From Leucobacter sp. 7(1) (GTDB taxonomy: Bacteria > Actinomycetota > Actinomycetes > Actinomycetales > Microbacteriaceae), in contig NZ_FUID01000002.1 of assembly GCF_900163635.1 (NCBI RefSeq), forward strand, positions 1-64,000: a stretch of 64,000 bases of DNA, written 5' to 3'. The notes under the pieces are model-generated. The model was not told where the DNA came from. It did no database searches and worked only from the letters and a program-made list of their open reading frames with translations. Position numbers and translations under genes: made by a program. Shown here piece by piece: positions 33,974 through 43,710 of this stretch; position 1 is the first letter of the stretch, and each line of letters starts with the position of its first letter.

Positions 33974-36343
33974 ATGAGCGCAGCCGACTCCGTCATCCAC
34001 CCCGCCGATTCGCACGACCGCATCCGCGTCCAGGGTGCCCGCGAGCACAATCTGAAAAACGTCAGCGTGGACCTTCCCAAGCGGCGACTCACGGCTGTCA
34101 CCGGAGTGTCGGGCTCGGGCAAAAGCTCGCTCGTGTTCGCCACGATCGCCGCGGAGTCGCAGCGGCTCATCAACGAGACCTACAGCGCGTTTGTGCAGGG
34201 CTTCATGCCGTCGCAGAGCCGCCCTGACGTCGACGTACTCGAGGGGCTCACGACCGCGATCATCGTGGATCAGGAACGCATGGGGGCCAACCCACGTTCC
34301 ACGGTCGGCACGGCGACCGACGTGAACGCGATGCTCCGGATCGTGTTCTCCCGACTCGGCGAACCGCGCATCGGCTCCCCCAACGCCTTTTCCTTCAACG
34401 TGGCCTCGGTCAGTGGCGCGGGCGCGGTGACGTTTGAGAAAGGTGGCAAGCAGGTGAAGGAGCGGCGGTCATTTGAGGTGTTGGGCGGCATGTGCCCCAC
34501 CTGCGAGGGCCGCGGAAGTGTCAGCGACTTCGCGCTTGATCAGCTCTACGATGCGGAGAAGTCACTGTCAGAGGGTGCGCTCACCGTTCCCGGCTACAGC
34601 ATGGATGGCTGGTACGGCCGGCTGTTCGGGGCCCTGCTGCCGATGAACACCCCGATCAAAGATTTCACGCCGGAGCAGCTGAACGATCTGCTCTACAAGG
34701 AGCCCGTGAAGATCAAGGTGGACGGCACCAACCTGACGTATGAGGGCCTGATCCCGCGCATCCAGAAGTCGATGCTGTCGAAGGATCGGGAGGCGATGCA
34801 GTCCCACATCCGGGCATTCGTGGATCGCGCGATCGTGTTCACCGCCTGCCCAGCGTGCGGCGGGACCCGGTTGAACGAGTCGGCACGCTCGTCGAAGATC
34901 GATGGAAACTCGATCGCGGACGCGTGCTCGATGCAGATCAGCGACCTCGCCGAGTGGGTGCGCGGAATCCAGGACCCCGGTCTGGCTCCGCTGATTGCAA
35001 AACTCAGCGACACCCTCGATTCCTTCGTGCAGATCGGACTCGGCTACCTGAGCCTCGACCGCCCCACCGGCACGCTTTCCGGCGGCGAATCGCAGCGCAC
35101 CAAGATGATCCGCCACCTCGGCTCCCCCATCACGGACGCGACGTATGTGTTCGACGAACCGTCGATCGGCCTGCATCCGCACGACATGGAGCGCATGAAC
35201 GAGCTGCTCTTGAAGCTGCGTGACAAGGGAAACACCGTGCTCGTCGTGGAGCACAAGCCCGAGATGATCAGGGTCGCGGATCATGTGGTGGACCTGGGCC
35301 CGCGCGCCGGCGTGCACGGCGGCGAGATCTGCTTCGAGGGGACTGTGGAGGGGCTGCGCGCCTCGGGAACGCTCACGGGCCGCCACCTCGATGACCGGTC
35401 TCGGCTGAAGGACTCCGTGCGGAGCGCGAACGGCGCGATCGAGGTGCGCGGTGCCCACACTCACAACCTGCAGGACGTTGATGTCGACGTGCCGCTCGGA
35501 GTGCTGTGCGTGGTGACGGGCGTCGCCGGATCGGGAAAGAGCTCGCTGATCCACGGCTCGGTGTCGAACCGTGACGGGGTTGTTGCCGTCGATCAGGGAG
35601 CGATCAAAGGCTCCCGCCGTTCGAACCCTGCGACCTACACGGGCCTGCTTGATCCGGTGCGCACGGCCTTCGCGAAGGCGAACGGGGTAAAACCGGCGCT
35701 GTTTAGCGCCAATTCCGAGGGAGCCTGCCCCGAGTGCAAGGGTGCCGGGATCATTTTCACGGACCTCGGCATGATGGCAACGATGGAGAGCCCCTGCGAG
35801 GTGTGTGAGGGCCGTCGTTTCAACGCGGACGTGCTCGAGTACACACTCGGCGGCAAGAACATCGCCGAGGTGCTGGAGCTCAGCATGGCCGAGGCGCACC
35901 AATTCTTTGCCGCGGGCGATGCCCGCATCCCGAAGGCCGCGAAAATCCTCGGCCACCTCGTGGACGTGGGGCTCGGGTACCTCACGCTCGGGCAGCCACT
36001 CTCGACGCTCTCCGGCGGCGAGCGGCAGCGACTCAAGCTCGCGATCCACATGCTCGATGATGCGGACATCTACGTGCTCGATGAACCCACAACGGGACTC
36101 CACCTCGCGGATGTTGAGCAGTTGCTCGGACTGCTGGATCGGCTTGTGGACGCCGGCAAGAGTGTGATCGTGATCGAGCACCACCAGGCTGTCATGGCAC
36201 ACGCGGACTGGATCATTGATCTCGGGCCCGGGGCAGGGCTCCAAGGCGGCACCGTTGTGTTCGAGGGCACGCCGCGGGACCTCGTGGAATCGGCTTCTCC
36301 CACGCTGACCGGACGGCACCTGGCCGCCTACATCGCGAGCTAA
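33974..36343 (+). CDS. UvrA-like ABC ATPase (UvrA2/DrrC type)
   Basis: A 789-residue UvrA homologue with two ABC cassettes: Walker A GVSGSGKSS (about 43) and GVAGSGKSS (about 518), signatures LSGGESQR and LSGGERQR, Walker B TYVFDEPSIGLHP and IYVLDEPTTGLHL. Zinc-binding Cys pairs lie in CPTCEG, CPACGG, CPECKG and CEVCEG. It is about 150-200 residues shorter than canonical UvrA, as expected for the UvrA2 class tied to drug or DNA-adduct resistance. No uvrB or uvrC is nearby. A leaderless start is likely. Confidence 0.9.
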   Translation: MSAADSVIHPADSHDRIRVQGAREHNLKNVSVDLPKRRLTAVTGVSGSGKSSLVFATIAAESQRLINETYSAFVQGFMPSQSRPDVDVLEGLTTAIIVDQERMGANPRSTVGTATDVNAMLRIVFSRLGEPRIGSPNAFSFNVASVSGAGAVTFEKGGKQVKERRSFEVLGGMCPTCEGRGSVSDFALDQLYDAEKSLSEGALTVPGYSMDGWYGRLFGALLPMNTPIKDFTPEQLNDLLYKEPVKIKVDGTNLTYEGLIPRIQKSMLSKDREAMQSHIRAFVDRAIVFTACPACGGTRLNESARSSKIDGNSIADACSMQISDLAEWVRGIQDPGLAPLIAKLSDTLDSFVQIGLGYLSLDRPTGTLSGGESQRTKMIRHLGSPITDATYVFDEPSIGLHPHDMERMNELLLKLRDKGNTVLVVEHKPEMIRVADHVVDLGPRAGVHGGEICFEGTVEGLRASGTLTGRHLDDRSRLKDSVRSANGAIEVRGAHTHNLQDVDVDVPLGVLCVVTGVAGSGKSSLIHGSVSNRDGVVAVDQGAIKGSRRSNPATYTGLLDPVRTAFAKANGVKPALFSANSEGACPECKGAGIIFTDLGMMATMESPCEVCEGRRFNADVLEYTLGGKNIAEVLELSMAEAHQFFAAGDARIPKAAKILGHLVDVGLGYLTLGQPLSTLSGGERQRLKLAIHMLDDADIYVLDEPTTGLHLADVEQLLGLLDRLVDAGKSVIVIEHHQAVMAHADWIIDLGPGAGLQGGTVVFEGTPRDLVESASPTLTGRHLAAYIAS

Positions 36344-37194
36344 CGTCGCTGCGGCGTCGGCTCCAGCGTGCAGTAGGGGCCGTCGCACGGGAGCAGTGGG
36401 GCGCGAGGGGTCTCACCCTCAGGCACAATGAGCAACTCGGCTGCGCGCTGCGGTCCCATGATCTGCACCCCGATCGTGGTCATCACGCGCCGCGATGCAT
36501 CGCACTGCGGGTCAAACGGCGGCTGGGCGTAGTCGAACGCGCGGAGCGTCTCCGGCGCGAACTGTTGCTCGTACGCTTCCAGACCGGCGAGATTTTCAGC
36601 ACTCTGCGCCTCGATCTTGGCGCGGTCGTCCGGATCAAGCGCTTCCAGGAGCGCATCGGCCATTGCATCAAGTTCCGCAAACCGAGATTGTCCGGGCGGC
36701 CCCTGATCTGCTGAGATCACCGCCGACACCACGTGAGGTGCGGTCAGGATCGGGATGTCGGGGCCCCGCACCACGAGGTCGTAGCGGGTGCCCTGAACGA
36801 GCTGTACATCACGGGTCGGGTCGCTCGCACACACTGCCTGCCGCTGCTTCGTGACCCGGAAGACCCCGCAGTCGGTGGGCACGAACTTCGCCCGGGAGAA
36901 TCGCGCCCGTCCGATCGTGCGCACCTCCCGAGGGTCTCCGACCCGGCACTCGACCGCGGTGCGCTCAGGAAACGCCTCGTTCACGACGGGCACAGCGAGG
37001 AGCATGGGCACCGCCAGGACGAGAAGCGCCACGGCCCCGAGCGCCCACCCGATCCACCGAAGGGTGCGGGATCTGGGCCGCCGCTGGGGTGCCGGGGATT
37101 CAGCTGCGTTTGCTGCCGCATCACGGCGCGGCCGCCCACTCCAGGCCCGGCGCTCCGCCCGCGTGAGCGGACGGCGATCTTGCGGTTCAGGCAT
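36340..37194 (-). CDS. Hypothetical single-pass membrane protein
   Basis: A 284-residue protein with a basic cytoplasmic N-terminus, one hydrophobic helix at about 49-70 (WALGAVALLVLAVPMLLAV) and a predicted extracytoplasmic domain with six Cys. No family is recognised. Its ATG overlaps the LOG-family gene by 8 bases, so the two are coupled. Its stop overlaps that of the convergent uvrA-like gene. Confidence 0.75.
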   Translation of the reverse strand: MPEPQDRRPLTRAERRAWSGRPRRDAAANAAESPAPQRRPRSRTLRWIGWALGAVALLVLAVPMLLAVPVVNEAFPERTAVECRVGDPREVRTIGRARFSRAKFVPTDCGVFRVTKQRQAVCASDPTRDVQLVQGTRYDLVVRGPDIPILTAPHVVSAVISADQGPPGQSRFAELDAMADALLEALDPDDRAKIEAQSAENLAGLEAYEQQFAPETLRAFDYAQPPFDPQCDASRRVMTTIGVQIMGPQRAAELLIVPEGETPRAPLLPCDGPYCTLEPTPQRR

Positions 37195-38248
37195 GGGCTG
37201 GCGCGGAGTCCAGCTCGTTCAGCGCCCGAATCAATCGGTGCAGCTCGCCGACTGCCCGCCGCCGCGGGGTGAAGACAATCCGAGGGAGATCCGGCACGTC
37301 GCGATCCGAGGATTCCTCGGGTCGCGTGGTGGCGCGCTCGATCCGGCCGGTTTCGCAGAGGCCCGAGAAGCGTACGTTCAGGTCCGCGAGCTCCGCGTCG
37401 CTCGGCTCGGCGCGCAGCCGCAGCACAAGTTCGGCACCGAACCAGCGCAACGAATCGTAATTGCGCCAGAAGCCAGTGATCTCCGTGACCGCGGCGGCCT
37501 CCGAAGTCGTGATGAGCACCCGGTCCAGATCGTCCACCGAAACGAGGCCACTCGCCGCGAGCTGCTCCGTGACAAACGCCGCGAAGCCGCGCCAGAACGT
37601 GCCGCCAGGGCGATCCAGCAACACGATCGGAACTGGATCCATCTTGCCAGTCTGCTGCAGAGTGAGCAGCTCAAACGTCTCGTCCATCGTTCCGAAGCCG
37701 CCGGGAAGGCACACGAATCCGAGCGACTCTTTCACAAGCATGAGCTTGCGCGTGAAGAAGTACTTCATGGCGACCTGTCGCCCATCGACGGCGACAAGCG
37801 CGTTCGGTTCTTCTTCGAACGGGAGCCGGATCGAGACCCCGAGTGAGCGTTCTGCCCCGGCCCCGGTTGCCGCGGCTTCCATAATGCCCGGCCCCGCGCC
37901 CGTGACCACGAGCCAGCCCTGTTCCGCGAGCGCCCGCGCGGTTCCCGCGGCGAGCTCCCAGAGGGGGTCGTGAGATTGCGTGCGCGCTGATCCAAAGATC
38001 GAAACCTTCGGGATCCCCTCGTAAGGGGCGAAGAGACGGAACGCGGCCCGCATCTCCTCGACGGCAGCCGCCGTGATCTTCAGATCCCGCCGGGCCGTGC
38101 CGTCCTGCCCCAGGCCCACACCCGTTTCAAGAATGCGACGCACGAGAGTGCGGTGCGCGGTGATCCCGTGCTCGGCAAGGAGCTCGGTGAGCGTTGCGCG
38201 GAGCGCGGCCTGGGCCGCGTCGGAACCGGAAAGCTGCGGAGAATTCAC
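37187..38248 (-). CDS. LOG family / TIGR00730 Rossmann-fold protein
   Basis: A 353-residue protein with the LOG (lonely guy) nucleotide-monophosphate phosphoribohydrolase core: VSIFGSART, VVTGAGPGIMEAAATGA and LPGGFGTMDETFE (family PGGxGTxxE). The enzyme would release the base from a nucleoside 5'-monophosphate, possibly a cytokinin-type one. It is longer than classic LOGs (about 190) at both ends. The GTG start is six bases after TAGACT, so the message is probably leaderless, and a second leaderless promoter points the other way. Confidence 0.87.
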   Translation of the reverse strand: MNSPQLSGSDAAQAALRATLTELLAEHGITAHRTLVRRILETGVGLGQDGTARRDLKITAAAVEEMRAAFRLFAPYEGIPKVSIFGSARTQSHDPLWELAAGTARALAEQGWLVVTGAGPGIMEAAATGAGAERSLGVSIRLPFEEEPNALVAVDGRQVAMKYFFTRKLMLVKESLGFVCLPGGFGTMDETFELLTLQQTGKMDPVPIVLLDRPGGTFWRGFAAFVTEQLAASGLVSVDDLDRVLITTSEAAAVTEITGFWRNYDSLRWFGAELVLRLRAEPSDAELADLNVRFSGLCETGRIERATTRPEESSDRDVPDLPRIVFTPRRRAVGELHRLIRALNELDSAPAHA

Positions 38249-38254
38249 GCCTTC

Positions 38255-38260
38255 AGTCTA
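38255..38260 (-). promoter_or_regulatory. -10 box, leaderless LOG-family gene
   Basis: TAGACT on the minus strand, six bases before the GTG at 38248. Confidence 0.5.
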
Positions 38261-38283
38261 GGCGTGCTTCCCGCTCCACCCGA

Positions 38284-38289
38284 TAGGGT
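38284..38289 (+). promoter_or_regulatory. -10 box, leaderless RNB gene
   Basis: TAGGGT, six bases before the ATG at 38296; forms a divergent leaderless pair with the box at 38255-38260, only 23 bases apart. Confidence 0.45.
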
Positions 38290-38295
38290 GATGCC

Positions 38296-39714
38296 ATGCC
38301 GGCACGGCGCACCCAGTTCGCACCGCAGTCCACCCACGGGGAGCTCGCGGTGGCGCTTGCTGCGCTCCGCACCGAATTCTCCGTCCCGAACGGGTTCCCC
38401 GAGGCCGCGGTCGAAGAAGCTACGGCAACAACTCCGCTGGTGCCTGAGCTCGACCTTCGGGACGTGCCATTCGTGACGCTCGATCCGCCGGGATCCCGCG
38501 ACCTTGACCAGGCGTTCCACCTCGCACGCGCGGGCTCTGGCTGGCTTGTCCGCTACGCGATCGCTGACGTTCCCGGGTACGTCGCCCCCGACGGCCCACT
38601 TGACACGGCGGCGCGTGATCGCGGACAGACGCTGTACCTCCCGGACGGCACGGTCCCCCTGCATCCTCGCGTCCTCAGCGAGGGGCGCGCGTCGCTGTTG
38701 CCGGGCGAAGACCGGTCGGCCTGCGTGTGGACGATCCGGCTCGACTCGGCCGGGGCGGCAGTGGATACCCGGGTGGAGCGAGCGCTCATCCGGTCCCGCG
38801 CCCAGCTCGACTATCCCAGCGCGCAGCGTGCGCTTGATGACGGATCTGCGACGGAACCCCTGTCGCTCCTCCCAGACGTGGGCCGGCTGCGCGGCGAGCA
38901 GGAGCGCCTGCGCGGCGGCGCGAGCCTGAACATGCCGGAGGAACGCATTCTTGAGACTCCGGCCGGGTACCGCATCGAGCGGCGCTTTCCGCTGCCCGTC
39001 GAAGAGTGGAACGCGCAGCTGTCGCTCCTGACTGGGATCGTGGCGGGCGAGATGATGCTCGCGGGCGGGATCGGGATCTTGCGCACAATGCCAGCTCCGG
39101 CCCCGGGCGCGCTCAACGAATTCCGGGGCCGCGTGGCGGCTCTGGGCGAACCCTGGGCCCCCGAGCTTGGGTACGGCGAGTATCTGCATCGGCTCTCTCC
39201 CCAGGCACCACACACGCCCGCGGTATTCCAGGCTGCGGCCGCACTGTTCCGGGGTGCCGACTACGCGGCCTTCGAGGGCGCCCCGCCCGCGGAGACCCAG
39301 CAGGCCGCCATCGCGGCCCCATACGCCCACGTGACCGCGCCGCTGCGACGCCTCGTGGACCGGTGGGGGCTTGTCGTCTGCACGGCTCTCAGCTCCGGAG
39401 CCGCGGTGCCAGAGTGGACACGAGCCAGTCTGCCTGAACTTCCGAAGCTCATGCAGGCCTCGAATCAGCGCGCCTCACAACTCGGCTCGGCAGCAATCGA
39501 CAGGGTGGAGGCCGCGCTCCTCCGCGACCGGGTCGGCGAGCGCCTGGAGGCCGTGGTGATCGAGGTCCGCGGTGCGCGCGCTCGGGTCCAGGTTGTGGAG
39601 CCACCGGTGACCACGCAATGCCCCGCTGACGGCCTGACAGTGGGAACGATGACAACCGTGCGCGTCGTGGGTGCGACGATCGCGACGGGCACTGTCGAAC
39701 TCGTCGCGGATTAA
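38296..39714 (+). CDS. RNB-domain ribonuclease
   Basis: A 472-residue RNase II/R-type exoribonuclease core. The catalytic metal-binding segment is FVTLDPPGSRDLDQAFHL (about 56-73), then YAIADVPGYV. A C-terminal ERLEAVVIEVRGARARVQV stretch may be a short S1-like fold. It lacks the N-terminal cold-shock domains of RNase R, as is common in actinobacterial standalone RNB proteins. It should degrade RNA 3' to 5'. Confidence 0.88.
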   Translation: MPARRTQFAPQSTHGELAVALAALRTEFSVPNGFPEAAVEEATATTPLVPELDLRDVPFVTLDPPGSRDLDQAFHLARAGSGWLVRYAIADVPGYVAPDGPLDTAARDRGQTLYLPDGTVPLHPRVLSEGRASLLPGEDRSACVWTIRLDSAGAAVDTRVERALIRSRAQLDYPSAQRALDDGSATEPLSLLPDVGRLRGEQERLRGGASLNMPEERILETPAGYRIERRFPLPVEEWNAQLSLLTGIVAGEMMLAGGIGILRTMPAPAPGALNEFRGRVAALGEPWAPELGYGEYLHRLSPQAPHTPAVFQAAAALFRGADYAAFEGAPPAETQQAAIAAPYAHVTAPLRRLVDRWGLVVCTALSSGAAVPEWTRASLPELPKLMQASNQRASQLGSAAIDRVEAALLRDRVGERLEAVVIEVRGARARVQVVEPPVTTQCPADGLTVGTMTTVRVVGATIATGTVELVAD

Positions 39715-39805
39715 GACCTGATCGCAGGTGCCGGGACGAGAAACGGGCCGCAGTCCACAGACTCCGACCCGTCGCTCACACGTCCAGTGTGGAGACACTT
39801 CCTCG

Positions 39806-40954
39806 CTATGCGGTGATGACCTCGGGGGTGCCCGTCTCGGAGTTCGGCATCTCGGCGGCGATACGGTTCGCTTCCTCGATCAGCGTCGCGACGATCTCGC
39901 TCTCGGGGACTGTCTTGATGACCTCGCCCTTCACGAAGATCTGCCCCTTGCCGTTGCCGGAGGCGACGCCGAGGTCGGCCTCGCGGGCCTCGCCCGGGCC
40001 GTTCACGACGCAGCCCATCACGGCGACGCGCAGCGGCACGCTCATGCCTTCGAGGCCCTTGGTGACCTGCTCGGCGAGCGTGTAGACGTCGACCTGTGCA
40101 CGGCCGCAGGACGGGCAGGACACGATCTCGAGCTTGCGCTCGCGCAGGTTCAGGGACTGCAGGATCTGCAGGCCAACCTTGACCTCTTCGACGGGGGGCG
40201 CGGAGAGCGAGACGCGGATCGTGTCGCCGATGCCCTCGGACAGCAGGATCCCGAACGCGGTCGCGCTCTTGATTGTGCCCTGGAACGCGGGGCCCGCCTC
40301 GGTCACACCGAGGTGCAGCGGCCAGTCGCCACGCTCGGCGAGCTGACGGTAGGCCTGCACCATCACGATCGGATCGTTGTGCTTCACCGAAATCTTGAAG
40401 TCGTGGAAGTCGTGCTCTTCGAACAGCGAGGCCTCCCACACCGCGCTCTCCACGAGCGCCTCAGGGGTCGCCTTGCCGTACTTCTGCAGGAGGCGCGGAT
40501 CCAGCGATCCCGCGTTGACGCCGATGCGGAGCGAAACGCCCGCCGCTTTCGCACGCTTGGCGATTTCGCCCACCTGGTCGTCGAACTTCCGGATGTTGCC
40601 CGGGTTCACGCGGACCGCTGCGCAGCCCGCGTCGATCGCGGCGTACACGTAGTTGGGCTGGAAGTGGATGTCCGCGATCACGGGGATCTGGCTCTTCTTC
40701 GCGATGATCGGGAGCGCCTCGGCATCGTCGCGACTCGGGCACGCGACACGCACGATGTCGCAACCGGAGGCCGTGAGTTCTGCGATCTGCTGCAGAGTCG
40801 CGTTGATGTTTGTCGTCGGCGTCGTGGTCATCGACTGGACGGAGATCTGCGACTTCCCGCCTACAGTAACGGAACCGACCTTGATTTCACGGGTCTTGCG
40901 CCGGGGTGCGAGGGTTACGGGGACCTTGGGAATACCCAGATTGACTGCTGCCAC
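39806..40954 (-). CDS. ispG: 4-hydroxy-3-methylbut-2-enyl-diphosphate synthase
   Basis: A 382-residue [4Fe-4S] enzyme of the MEP isoprenoid pathway, converting MEcPP to HMBPP. Family segments are [28 protein letters not shown], and the cluster ligands in [11 protein letters not shown] and [13 protein letters not shown]. The GTG start is seven bases after TAGACT, so it is likely transcribed from its own leaderless promoter even though it sits 72 bases behind rseP and 1.6 kb behind dxr. Confidence 0.96.
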   Translation of the reverse strand: MAAVNLGIPKVPVTLAPRRKTREIKVGSVTVGGKSQISVQSMTTTPTTNINATLQQIAELTASGCDIVRVACPSRDDAEALPIIAKKSQIPVIADIHFQPNYVYAAIDAGCAAVRVNPGNIRKFDDQVGEIAKRAKAAGVSLRIGVNAGSLDPRLLQKYGKATPEALVESAVWEASLFEEHDFHDFKISVKHNDPIVMVQAYRQLAERGDWPLHLGVTEAGPAFQGTIKSATAFGILLSEGIGDTIRVSLSAPPVEEVKVGLQILQSLNLRERKLEIVSCPSCGRAQVDVYTLAEQVTKGLEGMSVPLRVAVMGCVVNGPGEAREADLGVASGNGKGQIFVKGEVIKTVPESEIVATLIEEANRIAAEMPNSETGTPEVITA

Positions 40955-40961
40955 AGCGATC

Positions 40962-40967
40962 AGTCTA
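40962..40967 (-). promoter_or_regulatory. -10 box, leaderless ispG
   Basis: TAGACT on the minus strand, seven bases before the GTG at 40954. Confidence 0.5.
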
Positions 40968-41026
40968 CTCGCGGATCCTGCGAACGCGCCCGGGCAGGGA
41001 TCCGCAGTATCTCGCGCACCGGGCCC

Positions 41027-42469
41027 TTACCCAAAGAAGTTCACCGGCTTGACCAGATCGGCGTAGACGAGCAGCGCCGTCATTGCCCCGAACACGATCA
41101 CCACGACAAAGGTGATCGGCACCATCTTCGCGGAGTCAACCGGCCCCGGGTCAGGCTTGCCGCGCAGCTTCGCGATGCCGCGTTTGATCGCTTCGTAGAA
41201 CGCGCCGAGCACGTGGCCGCCGTCGAGCGGCATCAGCGGCAACAGGTTGAATACAAACAGCGCAACGTTGAGCGATCCCAGGAGCCCAATCACCGTCTGC
41301 GCGCGCGCCGCTACCGGAGCCTCGTCAAGGCTCACGATCTCGCCGGCGAGCCGGCCTACCCCAACGACGCTCATGGGGCCGTTCGGATCGCGCTCTTCCG
41401 CCCCGAACGCCGCGTTCCAGGTCGCGACCATGCGCTGCGGAAGTTGGCTGATCACCCGAGCCACCTGGGCGACGTTATCGCCGACAAACGCGGGCACAGC
41501 GGTGATCGGCTGCGGCACAGTCTCACTCGCTGGGGTTGCCCCCACCATGCCAACAACCTCGGTGACTGTCTTGCCCGCGGCGTCCGTGACCACGCGGCCC
41601 TGCTCGTCAAGCACAGCGCGCGCGTTCGGCTCGGGGGTCAGCGATACAAACTGCTCACTACCGTCGCGCAGAATTCCGAGCTGCATGGTGATGCCCGGGC
41701 TCGTGGCGACAAGCGCGCGAAAATCGTCCCAGCCCTCAATCGCATTGCCGTTCACGGAGACAATCTCATCCCCCGGGAGCAGGCCAGCAGCGGCCGCCGG
41801 TGCCGCCGGATCGTCGGCTGCGCACTGCGTGGCCGTGCTGCCGGCGGGCTGCAGGCACTCACTGACCTGACCGAGGGTGGTGCTCGACTGCGGCATGCCG
41901 AAACCCACGAGCATGATCGCAAAGAACACAAACGCGAGCACGAGATTCATCACAGGACCACCGAGCATTACGATGACCCGCTTCCACCAGGCAAGCTGGT
42001 AGAACGCGCGGTGATCTTCTCCGGGCTCGATCGTCTCGGCGCTCGCGAGGCGGGCCTCATCGACGAGCCCAGCAACTCCGCGGCGGGGCTCGTCACCGGT
42101 CGCAGGATCGGCATCCAACACGAGTTCCGCGGTGCCGCCGTCTTTCGCGCGTGAGTGGATCGGCCCCTCCTCCACCACCGAGTTGAGGAACCCTGTCGTT
42201 GACGCGCGGGGAGCCTCCCCCGGCTGCTTCGGTGGGTACATGCCCGTCATCGCGACGTAGCCGCCGAGCGGCAGCATCTTGACCCCGTACTCGGTCTCAC
42301 CCTTTTTCCGGGACCAGATCGTCTTCCCGAAGCCGATCATGTACTGCGTGACCTTGACGCCGAAGAGCTTCGCAGGAAGCAGGTGCCCGATCTCGTGCAG
42401 CCCGATAGACACGGCGAGGCCGACAAGGATAATGAGGATCCCGAACACGTAGAGCAGCACGTCAATCAC
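41027..42469 (-). CDS. rseP: Site-2-type intramembrane protease RseP
   Basis: A 480-residue M50 metalloprotease cutting membrane proteins such as anti-sigma factors. The zinc site is GLHEIGH in helix 1 (about 24-30) and the third ligand is in MPLDGGH near residue 430. A PDZ domain (LLPGDEIVSVNGNAIEGWDD) lies between. An Asp/Glu/Pro-rich insertion (about 85-150) sits before helix 2. The GTG start is six bases after TAGCCT (leaderless). Standing between dxr and ispG is the usual actinobacterial order. Confidence 0.94.
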   Translation of the reverse strand: MIDVLLYVFGILIILVGLAVSIGLHEIGHLLPAKLFGVKVTQYMIGFGKTIWSRKKGETEYGVKMLPLGGYVAMTGMYPPKQPGEAPRASTTGFLNSVVEEGPIHSRAKDGGTAELVLDADPATGDEPRRGVAGLVDEARLASAETIEPGEDHRAFYQLAWWKRVIVMLGGPVMNLVLAFVFFAIMLVGFGMPQSSTTLGQVSECLQPAGSTATQCAADDPAAPAAAAGLLPGDEIVSVNGNAIEGWDDFRALVATSPGITMQLGILRDGSEQFVSLTPEPNARAVLDEQGRVVTDAAGKTVTEVVGMVGATPASETVPQPITAVPAFVGDNVAQVARVISQLPQRMVATWNAAFGAEERDPNGPMSVVGVGRLAGEIVSLDEAPVAARAQTVIGLLGSLNVALFVFNLLPLMPLDGGHVLGAFYEAIKRGIAKLRGKPDPGPVDSAKMVPITFVVVIVFGAMTALLVYADLVKPVNFFG

Positions 42470-42475
42470 GGGTTC

Positions 42476-42481
42476 AGGCTA
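42476..42481 (-). promoter_or_regulatory. -10 box, leaderless rseP
   Basis: TAGCCT on the minus strand, six bases before the GTG at 42469. Confidence 0.5.
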
Positions 42482-42533
42482 GTCGCTTTGCCCGCGGGGC
42501 CGCTGTGGGATTGCCGAGGAATCCCTCCGGGCG

Positions 42534-43622
42534 CTAGCGGGATCGCCCCGCGATTACCTTCTCGGCGCGCTCGCGCGCCCAGCGTTCCGCCTCGGCGAGC
42601 GCGGGGAGGGTGAGCTGCGCAGGCGCAGTGTGCGCTTCGAGCACGTCACGCACGGTGTCGACAATGTCAAGGAAGCCGATGCGCCCCGCGTGGAACGCGA
42701 GAACCGCTTCCTCATTCGCTGCGTTGTAGACGGCCGGATAGGTGAGGCGCGCGCGGCCTACCTCCTTCGCGAGCTCGACCGCGGGGAACGCTGCGTGATC
42801 CAACGGCGCAAAGTCCCAACTGCTCGCCGTGCGCCAGTCGAGAGGTGCGCCAATGTTGGGCAGCCGCTCCGGCCAGGTCAGTCCGAGCGCAATCGGCAGG
42901 CGCATGTCGGGCGGCGATGCCTGCGCGATCGTCGAGCCGTCGCAGAACTCGACCATCGAGTGCACGATCGACTGGGGATGCACCACGACCTCGATGTCGC
43001 TGTATGCCACCCCGAACAACAGGTGCGCTTCGATCACTTCGAGGCCCTTGTTCATGAGGGTCGCCGAGTTCGTCGTGACCATCGGCCCCATGTTCCAGGT
43101 CGGGTGAGCCAACGCCTCCCCCGGAGTCACGTCCCGGAGCTCGTCCCGGCTGCGACCACGGAACGGCCCCCCCGAAGCGGTGAGCACGAGTCGGCGCACC
43201 TCTGCGGAGCGACCAGAGCGCAGCGCCTGTGCGATCGCGGAGTGCTCGGAGTCGACAGGTACGATCTGGCCGGGCGAGGCGAGGCCGGTCACCAGGTCGC
43301 CGCCCACAATCAAGGATTCCTTGTTGGCGAGCGCGAGCGTGCGGCCCGCCTCCAGCGCGGCGATTGTGGGGCCGAGGCCCACGGAGCCCGTGATCCCGTT
43401 CAGCACAACGTCGGCGGGGACCTCACGGATCAGTCGCACCGCGTCGTCGGCCCCGAGCGCCGTGTGCTCGACGTTGAATTCCTCGGCGTGGTGCGCAAGC
43501 TGCGCGGCGTTCGAGCCCGCGACCAGACCCACAACCTGGAACTTATCCGGGTGCTTGCGCACCACATCGAGCGCCTGCTCGCCGATCGAACCGGTGGACC
43601 CGAGGATGACGATGCGCTTCAT
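42534..43622 (-). CDS. dxr: 1-deoxy-D-xylulose 5-phosphate reductoisomerase
   Basis: A 362-residue NADPH enzyme, first committed step of the MEP pathway. The nucleotide site is [16 protein letters not shown] at the N-terminus; [14 protein letters not shown] and PVDSEHSAI bind metal and substrate. The ATG at 43622 is chosen; an in-frame ATG three codons earlier is possible. CACAAT seven bases before it is a weak -10 candidate. rseP follows after 64 bases. Confidence 0.95.
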   Translation of the reverse strand: MKRIVILGSTGSIGEQALDVVRKHPDKFQVVGLVAGSNAAQLAHHAEEFNVEHTALGADDAVRLIREVPADVVLNGITGSVGLGPTIAALEAGRTLALANKESLIVGGDLVTGLASPGQIVPVDSEHSAIAQALRSGRSAEVRRLVLTASGGPFRGRSRDELRDVTPGEALAHPTWNMGPMVTTNSATLMNKGLEVIEAHLLFGVAYSDIEVVVHPQSIVHSMVEFCDGSTIAQASPPDMRLPIALGLTWPERLPNIGAPLDWRTASSWDFAPLDHAAFPAVELAKEVGRARLTYPAVYNAANEEAVLAFHAGRIGFLDIVDTVRDVLEAHTAPAQLTLPALAEAERWARERAEKVIAGRSR

Positions 43623-43657
43623 GATCACCATTGTGCCGCACTCCACTCCTCCGGAAC

Positions 43658-43698
43658 GCAGACACCCCGCCGCCCGGGAGGGGCGACGGGGTGTCTGC
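43658..43698 (-). terminator. Hairpin after the FKBP gene
   Basis: Perfect 12-base stem GCAGACACCCCG / CGGGGTGTCTGC with a 17-base loop, between the FKBP stop and dxr. It should separate the two transcripts. Confidence 0.7.
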
Positions 43699-43710
43699 AG
43701 CGCGACATTG

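Noticed and set aside
34568-36388. 606-codon frame on the minus strand
   Set aside because: Antisense to the uvrA-like gene; composition typical of a shadow.
39728-42154. 808-codon frame on the plus strand
   Set aside because: Antisense to ispG and rseP; Arg/His-rich shadow without domains.
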